This document shows, one piece after another, positions 16,126-25,739 of a stretch of 25,753 nt of DNA. How positions within the stretch are numbered: position 1 is the first letter of the stretch; the number at the start of each line of letters is the position of its first letter. This DNA comes from Vitrella brassicaformis (lineage: Eukaryota; Sar; Vitrellaceae). Under the pieces are notes generated by a model. It saw only the letters and a list, made by a program, of their open reading frames with translations, searched no databases and had not been told where the DNA came from. The DNA lies in NCBI GenBank assembly GCA_001179505.1, contig CDMY01000507.1, forward strand, positions 6,227-31,979, read 5' to 3'. Made by a program: the position numbers and the translations under genes.

Positions 16126-18236
16126 ATGACCGTCGTCATCAAGGTGGCCGACACGATGCGCACAGAGGGGCCCAGCGGTGGTGGTCCCGGCCGCATGAGC
16201 AGCAGCGAGTTCCACACGACAGTGAACTTCGTCGCAGACCTGCTGGAGCGCTGCATGGGTGCGTGCGGCAGTCGTCCAATGCTGCACTCATGGTCCTCAA
16301 GGCCCTCATGACGACTCAGGAGGTCAAGGCCAACCAGCTGGAGCCTCTCTTCAACAGCGCTGTGATCAAGCATGCCCTCTACCGTCTCATCACCGAGTGC
16401 ATCCGCAACTCACCGCCGTCCGACGAGAGTGAGGACGACCTCACGGCAGCATATGGCGGGGCCAGCCCCACCGACGACAGCATGAACACACAGCTCTTGA
16501 TGTACTGCCTCCCCCCTCTCGTCACAAGAACTCCTCAAGATCCCCCCACCCCCCCCTACCCCAGCGGCGCCCGACAACACCGCCGGCACTTCTGGCGCCA
16601 CACCCACACCACTCCCTGCGGCCCCGCAGGCCCCCGCTGCTGCAGCGGCAGCCATCCCGAGCCCGGCGGCTGATAGGCGCCTCGACGACGGCAGCTGCCG
16701 AACCAGACGGGTGTGAAGGGGGCCGGGAGGCTTCATGTGGCTCCGTATGGGGAGGAGCAGCCGGAACATGGGCGGCTGGTCTGACCTGCAGGTGGGATCT
16801 GATCCATATCACGCTGCAGATGAAACACATGAGTGGTTCATCTGCCTTCTGTCGTGTGTCAATGTGTTTGTGTCAGGTCGATAGTGGCCGTGTGTGGTAC
16901 TCGATGAGGGTACCTGCTTCGTCGTGACCGTCCCCTTTCTCGAGAGTCATCGATCGTCAGCGGCACTTGTGCAGCAGCTGGTCGCCGAGACAGTAAGCAG
17001 GACAGCGTCATCCCTCTCGTCGCTGCATGTGGTGAGCGAACGAACCCGGGAGCGCGAGTGACCGCTGAGTTTCCTTTTCATTCGGTGCCTTCGTTCATTC
17101 CCTTCAGATGGGTCGACCATATCTGGAGGACCGCCTGATCCCTGCAGGAGGAGCATCAGCAGCTCCGCCCTCCCCCGCCCCTCCCAGGCCTCACTCGCAG
17201 CCTCTCTGCCAACCACGCCGACACACCAGCCACCCACAAGCACAGCCACGGGCTTCTCCACACCGGCATATTCCAGCTGCTGGGCCTCAAGCGCCTCAGT
17301 GGCGCCGGCGGCTCCTTCATGGCCATGGACACAGGCAGCAGCAGCGGCTGCTGGACGCAAAGCCACAACTCTCCCGAGCGGCGTTCGAGGGCCATGTCAG
17401 GGATGGCATTTCCGGCCAGCGCGGTGCCCCCTCTCTCTGCCCCCGCCCGCAGCGCCCCCACCACGCCGCTCTTCCCGATGCCATCGATGGTCGACTCGCC
17501 CGACGGGCAGAGCGACGAGAGTGGGACAGGCAGACGCCTGGAGGTGTGTCCCTGTCTGTTCCAAGCACGGCGACCAGCCTGCAGAGGGAGACAACAAGGG
17601 GGCCAAGGCCGTCACGCAGCTGTTTGCTTCATGTGCTCCATCGGCATCGACCACAGCTACTGCAGGGGCGGCGTCTCAGCCGACGAGTGGCGGTGATGCG
17701 AAGGACGCCCCTGCTGCCGCTGCAGGTCCGGCAGCCCCCGTGCAGCCCCGGCTGTCGTCCCCCAATTTGACTTCGACCTGGTGCACGATCTGGAGGACGG
17801 CGATCCGGACATACCATACTCACCAAATGGCTCAAGGTGACTGAAACAGAAGACACGACACACATGAAGACGACACACATGGTCCGGGAACGGTCGATGT
17901 AGGCACTCTCTCTCTCTGCCTCTGTGGTTCAGGCTTTGGAGGCCCGTGAGCTTCAAGTAGACAGACGATGTGGAGGAGAAGCTGATGCTGGTCAAGTGGC
18001 AGCGGGCTGTAACGTGTCGCGAGAGGTTCGGTTTCTCTCCAAGTCGCTGTTGAGGCTGCAGCGGCCCCACTGGCCCCTGCATATGTCGCCCTCCATGCCG
18101 TCCTTCCCGCCATCACTACTCGTGCGGAGCGCATCAGCGTCTGACGGCCATCGGAACGGATGCGGGATGGCCGGCGTGGCGTCGCCCTACACGAGCGACC
18201 AGCTGAGATACTTACGCGCGACATCAGCTCGGTGAG
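16126..18236 (+). pseudogene. Decayed or misassembled gene with drifting reading frame
   Basis: Protein-like sequence continues for about 2 kb but changes frame repeatedly: SSEFHTTVNFVADLLERCM (to 16256), then SSNAALMVLKALMTTQEV...ALYRLITECIRNS (16263-16500), a Pro/Ala run in another frame (16530-16680), VDSGRVWYSM then GTCFVVTVPFLESHRSS (16876-17030), a Ser/Pro-rich block (17180-17540), KHGDQPAEGDNKGAKAV (from about 17570), QFDFDLVHDLEDGDPDIP (17763-17830) and EKLMLVKWQRAV (17975-18010). Some shifts may be unrecognised introns, but several lie inside exon-like text with no splice sites. GTCFVVTVPF resembles the last box of a histidine-kinase ATPase domain (G-T-x-F...P), and ALYRLITECIRNSPP loosely resembles an N box, but the key Asn and a DxGxG box are not seen, so no function is assigned. 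Confidence 0.4.
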
Positions 18237-18460
18237 TGGCTGCACTGCACACGAGGGGAAATGGTGACTGTGATATGCACACTGGTTGTGTGGGTGATCT
18301 ATGTGGCGTGCCTTTGCAGCGTCTCCGTGAGCGTGAGCACACGTGTGCTCAAGCGGCGAGAGGTCCCTGATGGCGTGGCAAGCAGCCTACGTGTAAGCCC
18401 AGAGGCGCATTCCGTTACGCACCTCAATCTCGAGACTGCCTTCCTGTCTGCCTGTCTGTC

Positions 18461-18738
18461 ATGGGTTCGTGTCAGGCCACCGGAGTGCCGTCTCCGCGCT
18501 GCAGATGCCGGGCGGCATGCCCCCTCCCACCATCTCGCAGCAGCCGACACCCGAGGGCCAGCTCTACTACGAGCGAGACCCTCAGCCGCCGCCCCACTTC
18601 CCCTCCCCAGCCACTGCACCATTCGGCCTCCCACCGGCGGCATCAGTGCACACCTACGGCGGCCCTCTCTCTTGGCACCACCCCGCTCCCTGCCCAGTCA
18701 GTGGCCTGCCTGCCTGCCTAGTGGTGCCCGCGACATGA
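18461..18738 (+). pseudogene. Isolated copy of Sfi1-like gene exon 5
   Basis: Reads VSALQMPGGMPPPTISQQPT, then YYERDPQPPPHFPSPATAPF, matching the exon at 14669-14880 with a few changes (for example GRM to GGM, QPHY to QLYY). It is preceded by TGTCTGTC without a clean acceptor and runs to TGA 18736-18738 in new sequence. The block just upstream (18320-18430, STRVLKRREVPDGVASSL) is open and protein-like but unrecognised. Confidence 0.6.
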
Positions 18739-19275
18739 GCACACAAAGGGCCGGCTGTCAGGCGGCCTTTGTGTGTAATGCGGGCTGGTCCGGCTTCGGC
18801 CGGACAGCTCGTTTCATCAGCGGGGACCATGACGGCACGGGAGCGCAGCACCACAGGGCAGAGAGGGGTGCTTGAGTGGCTGGCTGGGCATGGTGGGATG
18901 GGCTGGATGGATGAATGGATGGGCAGGCAGGCAGGCAGCTGAGGAGGCCACCGCCTCAGCTGCCGTGCGCACCGTTTGTGTGGATTGGATTGATGGACTG
19001 AGTTGTGGATAGACAGGCGGGACGACTGCTGCATGTCATGTCGGTTGATACTTATGTGCGTGTGCCAAGTGTGTGTTAACAGACGAAAGTACATATATAC
19101 ACACATGGTCGGTCATCAGTCGATGGCCACACGTGGACGGACGGACGGGCGTATGCATATCGGTGCGTCCGTTCATTGATTGGTGCCTGCCGGTGTGTGG
19201 ACATACGTACAGTACACTCCACACACCATTACATTACCACACACAGCCACATCTTTTTGCTTGTCCAGATTTACA
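18739..19275. other. Spacer with simple repeats, no gene seen
   Basis: Contains GGATG/GGCAG repeats (18895-18940), CA/TG stretches and no supported exon on either strand. Confidence 0.55.
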
Positions 19276-19610
19276 AGACGGAGACGGGGGGCTGTGCCAG
19301 CCCCTTCCTGCGTGATGTGCCTTCGGTGCAGGCCTTCTGTTCTGCTCATTTCGAATGGCATTCGCCGCAGCCCTCTTCTCTTCAGAATCTCTCACTGACG
19401 CAGCCCGTGTTGGCTCGTTCGCCATGCCGCACAGCCAGGAAGGAGCTGAGCTGCCCACGTCGCCATCCGTGTGGCACCCCATCGACCTGCCGGCCCCATG
19501 CAGCTGCGCTCTCTCACGTCGTCGTCCACCGCACTCCCACGAGCGGCTCTCCCCCACTTCGTCTGACATATATATGTGTCGGGGAAGATATGTGTTGGGT
19601 TTTTGTATAG
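19276..19610 (+). other. Possible terminal exon or leader of the CBM20 gene
   Basis: An acceptor-like TTGTCCAG (to 19268) is followed by two overlapping open frames (IYKTETGGCASPFLRDVPSV in one; MAFAAALFSSESL and onward from 19355 in another). Neither resembles a known family. It may be 3' end of an upstream transcript or 5' leader of the 19703 gene. Confidence 0.25.
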
Positions 19611-19702
19611 TAGGCCATTTTCCCATATGCATGTAAATTCCCTTCGGATCTGAGCGAAAGAGGGAAGTAGGAACGCGAAAGAGGAGGGAGGACCGTAGCA
19701 CC

Positions 19703-21866
19703 ATGGCTGAGGCCCAGGCAAGGACAGCACTCACACATGGGGAAAACTGCATCCCTCATCCGCCATCTCTCATGCGTTTGGAATTCTTTCCTGCAGCAGC
19801 CTCACCAGCAGCGCGGCCGAAATGCTTCGTGCAGTTCACTGTCCTCTGCCGCTCGACCCAGCCTGGCGAGCAGATGTACGCGGCGGGCTACGCGTTTGGC
19901 GGTTGCGAGAACCGAGATGCCTTCGTCAAACTGACGTGTAAGGACACGTGGCCGACGTGGCAGTCCGAGGAAATCGAGGTCGTACCACCGGCGAGCGGCC
20001 AGGTGGAGTACAAGTACGTGATCATGAACCCCAACGCCCAGCCCAAGTGGGAGGAGGCGTACGGCTCCTTCGGGCAGCATCGCACCGCGCGCGTCGAGGC
20101 GGGCCACCTCACCACCACATACGACCAGTGGAACGTCGTACAGGCGTGCAGCGCGCCCAAGTGCGTGCCCATGACTACCACAGACACGACCGACTCAGGT
20201 GAGCCGACCCAGAGAGAGAGAGAGAGGGAGGGAGGGAGGGGGGCGGAGGGAGGTGAAAACGCCCATGGATGTGCGTGTGTGTGTGTGTGTCGATGCATCC
20301 ATCATGCAGTTGATGGCAAGAGGAAGGGCGGCGCCATAGACGCGGAGGGATCCGACAGCCGCGAGAGGGTGGGGAGGGTTGGGAGACCACCCTTGCACCG
20401 ACCAACACAGCAAACCTGATCGTGTGTATGAGTGGGTGTCAGGCTCATACCGATGAAGTAGCGTTGGACCAGGCGGAGGAGACCGATAAGGGGGTGGCTG
20501 AGGTACGCCATGCCCGCCGCGTCGGTGTGTGTACGTATACGTGTATGTGTGTGAGTGTGGATTTGTGTGTGTGACGCCATGCAATTGTTCGAGGGAGGAG
20601 ATTTCGACCATAGCGACGTGTTGGCGGGCGGAGGGGCTGCCGAGGAGGTATGGAGGGAGGGAGGGGTGGCACACGCGAACCAACGAATGCGCATCTGTGG
20701 CCATCTGTGTGTGTGGCTGGTACACAGGCGGCTGTTAGCGTTAGCGTTGGCGAGGTGTCTGCTGCCGCTGCCCAGGAGCAGCCGCAGGTGCAGGACCAGG
20801 TAACATGACACACTGACGGACCAATGCGCATTTCCGCCTGCATGTGTGTATTTGTCTGTCTGTGTGTGTGTGTGTGGCGTCCAGGGGGTCCAGGCTGGCG
20901 AGCATACCAATGTGTTGGCGGGCGGAGGGGCTGCCAAGGAGGAGCAAGAGGAGGAGCAAGAGGACGAGGAAGACGAAGACGAAGAGGAAGAGGAAGAGGT
21001 AGGGATGTAGGGAGGGAGGGGGGGTGGGGTGGGACACACGATCCAACGAATGCGCATCTGTGGCCATGTGTGCGTGTGTGTGTGTGTGTGTGCATCTGTG
21101 TGTGTGGCTGGTACACAGGCGGCTGTTCTTAGCGTTGGCGAGGGGTCTGGTGCCGCTGCCCAGGAGCAGCCGCAGGTGCAGGATAAGGTAACATGACACA
21201 CACTGACGGACCAATGCGCATTTCCGTGTGCATGTGTGTATTTATCTGATGGGCGCCATTTCATCGTCTGTCTGTGTATATGTGTGTGTGTGGCCTGCAT
21301 GGCGTCCAGGCTGGCGGCTTCCGGACGGGAGCGGTCAGACACACAGACACTCATTCACACACAGACAGACAGTCACTCCGTGCCGCAGCATCCATGTGTG
21401 CTGTTCGTGCGATGGATGGATTCCTTCAGATGGACGATCATGAGATTGTGGACCACTACAACAAGCGGACCAAGGCCGAGCAGCGCCTCTTCGACAGGGC
21501 GTTTGAGCTGATAGACCAGGGGCGAGCGGACGCCGCGCTGGACTTGTTCATACAGAAATGGAAACAAGCACCGGTGACTGACGGCACACACCGACCCAAA
21601 CACGCCAACACAACCTGAATACACACGTGTCTGTGTGTGTGTCTGTGTGTGTGCAGGAGGAGCAGTCGTTAGAGGAACTCAGGGAGGACATATGGCCAAG
21701 CGAGGACGACGATGCCGAGCTGGTCGCCCACCACCAGCAGTGGCAGCAGAAGCCGGACAAGATAGGCAACGCCAACACGACCCTGAACGACTTCATCATC
21801 AGCCTCAAGAGAACCAACGTCAGGAAGCTCAAGAGACACATCGGCTACCGCTCAGACAAACCGTAG
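19703..21866 (+). CDS. CBM20 starch-binding domain protein
   Basis: Exons 19703-20198, 20310-20377, 20443-20502, 20594-20647, 20728-20799, 20885-20998, 21119-21187, 21430-21573 and 21657-21866 join in frame, about 428 residues. Residues about 41-135 are a CBM20: VQFTVLCRSTQPGEQMYAAG, a Trp pair in DTWPTW, EYKYVIMN and KWEEA, the strand and sugar-binding pattern that grips starch-like glucans. No amylase or kinase domain follows. Next come Ala/Gln/Glu-rich repeats encoded by duplicated exons, a run of about 20 acidic residues, and a charged helical C-terminal domain (KAEQRLFDRAFELIDQG, EEQSLEELREDIWP, VRKLKRHIGY). No signal peptide, so a cytosolic polyglucan target or scaffold is plausible in an alga-related cell. 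The acceptor at 20593 is weak (GAG), and the exon 2 donor may be 9 nt earlier. Confidence 0.78.
20594..21305 (+). repeat. Tandem duplication of two exons and their introns
   Basis: Unit 1 is about 20594-20884, unit 2 about 20885-21305. Both hold an exon with GTGTTGGCGGGCGGAGGGGC, an intron ending TGTGTGTGGCTGGTACACAG, an exon with GCTGCCCAGGAGCAGCCGCA, and an intron with GACGGACCAATGCGCATTTC. Unit 2 gained a GAG/GAA/GAC expansion (20938-20998) that encodes the acidic run, and a longer TG tract. All exons are multiples of three in phase 0, so the duplication kept the frame. Confidence 0.85.
21225..21866 (+). repeat. Long dispersed duplication, copy 2 (partner 1318-1905)
   Basis: The last two exons and adjoining introns of the CBM20 gene. 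This copy stops normally with TAG after HIGYRSDKP and is the likely source, because it sits inside a complete gene. Confidence 0.8.
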
Positions 21867-23536
21867 CGTGGGCAGCAGCACATACCGATATTGATCTCTC
21901 TCGACCTCTGGTGTGGGCGGTAGCATTGTGACAGACAGACAGATGGACGGGCGACTGACTGACTGACTGACGGGCGGGTGATTGACGGGCGTGTGTATAC
22001 ATACATACATTCCATGGATGGACGGATGGATGGACCCATGTGCCTGTGAATCATGGTGTGCCATCATGGCCGGCTGGGAGAATGAATTCAATGCCTCATT
22101 ATATACTTAGTCGTGTGTGAGGGTCCGCATCGACACACCACAGCGCAGCGTACCACACCATTGTACCAAAAAGCAACCGACCAGGCGCCAGCACCCCACT
22201 CAGGCAGACAACACACACTTAGACACACACACACGCAGAGTCTCACGCTACCATGCCATTGCACTTATGTATATGTACACGACACACACACACACACACA
22301 CAGAGAGAGAGGGAGGGAGGGAGGGAGGGGGAGGGAGGGAGAGAGAGACACCTACGCTACGGCGGCCCCAAGCAGCAGCAGCAGCAGCGTCAGCAGCCAT
22401 CAAGACTGTCTGTCTGTCTGTCACCTCACCCATCCTCCCAAAGACGAACGACCGAACCGTCACGCCCAGCACAAATGACTACGTCCTACCGGTATTGCTG
22501 TACCTACCTTCACAGAGAGGGAGACATGTGTATGTGTGTCAAGTATGCATACGGATGTGTGGTATGTGTGGATGGACACACACACGGATGTCTGTGGTTA
22601 AATTGGCGTGTGCGTGCGTGGTCCAATTGGTGCCGTCTCTCTGCTTGCTCTCTGTCTGTCTGCGAGTCATTTCGGCAATCGTGCAGGCAGGCAGGCAGGC
22701 AGTGGAAAAAGATAGTCAATCCCTCTCAGAGATACGACAAACAAGTGGTGTGTATGTATGTATGCACGTATGTATGTGTACGTGTACGGATGGCTGGTGT
22801 ACGTGTGATCGACCATGCATGTGTAATGGTGTAAAGTACATGGGACCGGTCAGCCCGCCAGCCTCAGGGCAACCAACAAACGTACATTGTGGAGGGCATC
22901 TGAACGTGTGTATACCATCGATCCATCCATGCATCCCATATGCACTCAGGTACCCAGTCAGTGGCGCCTGTGTACGCCCATGGCATGGCCAGCCAGTCGA
23001 GTCAGTCGGTGCGAAACACGTCATACAGATGCACACACGCAGGCATACACGTACCGTACTGAGATAGACATCAAAAAGTGCAAGTCCGCCAAGCTGAGGA
23101 TTGAAAGCCTCATTGATTGCGGGATTGTCCGTGTGTCCAGCCATCCGTTGATCGGTCTATCTGACACTACCTGCCTACCACGAGACACACACGCACCCGA
23201 TCCGCATGCACAGAGACGAAGCGACGTACAGCAAAAGCGAGGACCAGAAATCGTCGCCTCAGTGGGTGGGTAAGTGGCTCTGTGAACCATCGACACAATG
23301 AATGCACGAGCGGAAAGGGGTAGGTGAGGGCTGGCTGGCTATACACACATTGCACACACACACATCCACAGCAAGTGAAAGCGTCCAGTGAGAAATCCCC
23401 TTCCCCCTCCCCCCCTCTTGGCAAGAATCTAGATCAGCTTGTTTGTTGGATGGAACGACATGGCGCATGGTGGGTGGTGCGTGCATTCATGCATGACACG
23501 ACACGACACGGCACGCCCGATGGGTGTGTGTTGTCT
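21867..23536. other. Repeat-rich spacer, no gene supported
   Basis: Contains (GACT)n and (GGAC)n near 21930-22035, (CA)n then (GA)n/(GGGA)n at 22281-22350, CAG repeats at 22372-22390, GCAG repeats at 22683-22702 and many CA/TG and (ATCC) tracts. Long open frames here are low-complexity artefacts. No tRNA, rRNA or small-RNA motif was recognised. It lies between the 3' ends of two convergent genes. Confidence 0.6.
22281..22350 (+). repeat. (CA)n-(GA)n-(GGGA)n compound microsatellite
   Basis: Continuous CA dinucleotides, then GA dinucleotides, then GGGA units. Confidence 0.85.
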
Positions 23537-24285
23537 TCAGGGCACCACGTTGGGCGGCAGCTTCGGCGCCTCCGCAACGCCAGCCATCTCTGACGCAATC
23601 ACACACGAGAGAGCGATGAACAATCAATCTGCGTGAGAGTGCCGAGTGTTCTTCTCGTCTCTGTGCCTACCTTTCTTGCAGTTCTGCCAGTCCAGTTCGG
23701 TGTTGACTCTCAGACACAGCCACGGGCGGCGACATGACAACTGACAGCACAAAAGGCACCGCACCAGCCAACATCCAGGACTATCCGTGGGTGCGTGTGG
23801 CTCACTCACTCCGCCCACCTTCTTGAGTGCACATGCGTTGGTGTAGACCTGCCCGTCGCTCCCGCACACGGGCTCATAAGTACGAGGGCAGGCCATATTC
23901 GCAACGTCCTTGCAGAACTCAGGGTCCTCACAGGGGCTCGTCGCTGACCCAACCACCGTTGACACAACACACAGGACAGACGGAACAATGCCCTCCCTTC
24001 AACTGTGCGTGTTTGCCGGTGGCTACGTACCGCCATCAGTGGTGGTCTGGAAGAGGCCTCCACCCTGAGCACGACGCGCTGGAGCCGCCCCGTCTGAATC
24101 AAACACACCAGCACACAAAGAACACATCGATGGATTTCCCAGTCTGTCGGTGTGGGTGTGTCATTGTGCGTCACCGTATCACCGTATGAGATGAGGTCGT
24201 CGTCGACGCTCTTGGGACCCTCATAAGGGCTGCTGGCGTGGGCCAACAGCAGACCAATCAGCAGGCAAATCAGAAGCAGCTTCAT
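23537..24285 (-). CDS. Secreted Kazal-type serine protease inhibitor
   Basis: Five exons (24285-24183, 24093-24031, 23943-23819, 23740-23671, 23589-23537) splice to exactly 138 codons including TGA. Residues 1-17 are a signal peptide (MKLLLICLLIGLLLAHA), so the product enters the secretory pathway. Residues 60-120 form the Kazal domain: C74-x7-C82-x10-C93-x6-C100, with PVCGSDGQVYTNAC as hallmark. Cys66 and Cys118 fit the remaining Kazal positions, and Cys60 and Cys106 are an extra pair. In the standard register the P1 residue, two after the second Kazal Cys (C74), is Arg76, so trypsin-like proteases are the expected targets. The N-terminal linker is low complexity with an RR pair at 41-42. 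Single domain, short Pro-rich tail. Divergent from the USP gene. Confidence 0.88.
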
Positions 24286-24556
24286 CTCGGCGATAAGGAT
24301 GATCGGCAAATGGACGCGGCGTGTTCTGGTCGAACTGAGTGGTCCAGGGAGTCGTTTGCGTTGCTTCTTTTCACGCACAATCAAACGACACAGCAACAGG
24401 AGTCCCCCGCACGCTGAACACTTTTACTTTAGGGTGTGGCGTGTAACTAACATTTGCGCATCTTTGTGTGGCGTCAAAAAGGAAAAAGAGGGTTAAAGAT
24501 TTCGTGAGCTGACCAATCTTTCCTTATTGCTGCGTCGCGTGCGTTCGTTGGTGAGA
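24286..24556. promoter_or_regulatory. Divergent promoter region, Kazal inhibitor / USP
   Basis: The 271 bp between opposite start codons is AT-richer than its flanks around 24420-24500, with an A-rich run (24475-24490) and a CCAAT-like ACCAAT at about 24511. No TATA box is certain. It must contain both leaders and both promoters. Confidence 0.55.
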
Positions 24557-25739
24557 ATGTCAGGCGTGACAGCAGAGCAGCTGATTGAGAACCTGCGGGT
24601 GGAGATAGAGGCGCACCGCACCAGCGAGGCGGCCAGCGCAGCCCAGGAGAACGGAAAACACGAGCCGAGACTCGTCGTCATCGGGGTACGCAAACGCCAC
24701 ACTCGATTGGGACGGCCACGCATGGCAGCACAGGGCGGGAGGGACGACACGGAGAGAGGAGATGCAGCCAGGTGTGTTGTGATCTCACTGTCCGCCTCTA
24801 TCATGGTTTGTGTGCAGGTCGACAGCAGCGATTTCAGTCGCAAAGCTGGTGAGCGCAGGCACCGCATAAGGGACTTGAGTGGGTGACCACTCGCTGCTTG
24901 TCTGCTGTTGTGTTGTGCATCAGTCGAGTGGGCGGCCCAGAATGTTCTCAAGAAGGTATGTATCGACACACACATACACACGGACTGCACCCAGGCAGGC
25001 AGAGACATCGGTCTCGTTGTGCGCATGCGTTGGGTGTGCTTGGTCTGTTGCCAGGACGACTTGGTGGTGCTGATGACGATATGGGAGGAGTGCATGGAGT
25101 TCACAAGGGACGCTGGCTTCGAAATGGACACCTACGGTGCGATGGGCAACGAACGAACGAACGAACGAACGAAGGGGCAGACGCACTCATCCCGTCATTC
25201 ACTTGTTGTGTTATGTGATGTTGTGTTGTCATCACTCAGGTTTGGTGATGATCCGTCGTGACGACATCAAGGAGCACAACGAGCAGGCGCTGCGTGACGG
25301 CCGGGAGCTGCTGGTCAAGACCTTCAAGAAGTACCTCAAGGAAAACACAGTCTTCCCGCTCCTCGTCAGCACCACATCGCCATCCAAGTCCGCCATCGGA
25401 GACCTCATGTGCCGGGTGGGTGCGTCAGGGGGTGGGTGGGCTGGCCAGTGGGGCGGGCAACACACACACACACGGTGGGTACACGTGTGTGTATGGTATT
25501 GCAGGCCTCGAGTGTGATCCATGCGGACTTCATAGTGGTGGGCTGCCGGGGCCTGGGCGCCTTCAAGAGGTTCTTCATGGGCAGCGTGTCCAAGTGAGCA
25601 ACCATTGTCGCAGGCAGCAATAGAGACACGCAGAAGGGTCGGCATTGCATACCTCTGTCTGTCGTTTGTGTGTGGCTGTGCGTCTGTCAGGTACGTGTCG
25701 GAGCACGCCACCCAGCCCGTTGTGATTGTCAAGGACTGA
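24557..25739 (+). CDS. Universal stress protein (UspA family), ATP-binding type
   Basis: Exons 24557-24685, 24818-24848, 24924-24955, 25055-25136, 25240-25415, 25505-25593 and 25691-25739 give 195 residues, complete from ATG to TGA. It follows the Usp fold: RLVVIGVDSSDFSRKAVEWA (strand 1 with the Val-Asp-Ser nucleotide contact), an acidic/helical middle, ADFIVVGCRGLG, and TQPVVIVKD as last strand. G163-x2-G166-x9-G176-S177 matches the G-2X-G-9X-G-S/T signature of ATP-binding Usp proteins. Such proteins are small soluble nucleotide binders induced by stress. The 42-residue N-terminal helix before strand 1 is longer than bacterial forms. No targeting signal is clear. Exons of about 30 nt are unusually small but hold phase. 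Confidence 0.9.
25146..25175 (+). repeat. (AACG)n tetranucleotide repeat in a USP intron
   Basis: Six or more consecutive ACGA/AACG units inside intron 25137-25239. Confidence 0.85.

Noticed and set aside
16263-17040. Histidine kinase call
   Set aside because: Only the GT-x-F...P end box is suggestive; the conserved His context, N-box Asn and DxGxG were not found in one frame.
17832-18245. 137-residue minus-strand open frame
   Set aside because: Arg/Ala/Ser-rich antisense of a GC-rich block with no matching splice sites or motif.
20302-21354. 350-codon minus-strand open frame rich in His-Thr and Ser repeats
   Set aside because: It is the antisense of CA/TG introns and of the acidic exon run of the CBM20 gene; low complexity keeps it open.
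22716-23144. 142-codon minus-strand open frame in the spacer
   Set aside because: Composed of antisense of (TG)n and (ATGT)n tracts with no motif or splice support.
21867-23536. Search for tRNA, rRNA or small RNA genes in the large spacer
   Set aside because: No cloverleaf with A and B boxes and no recognisable rRNA or snRNA sequence was seen; only simple repeats.
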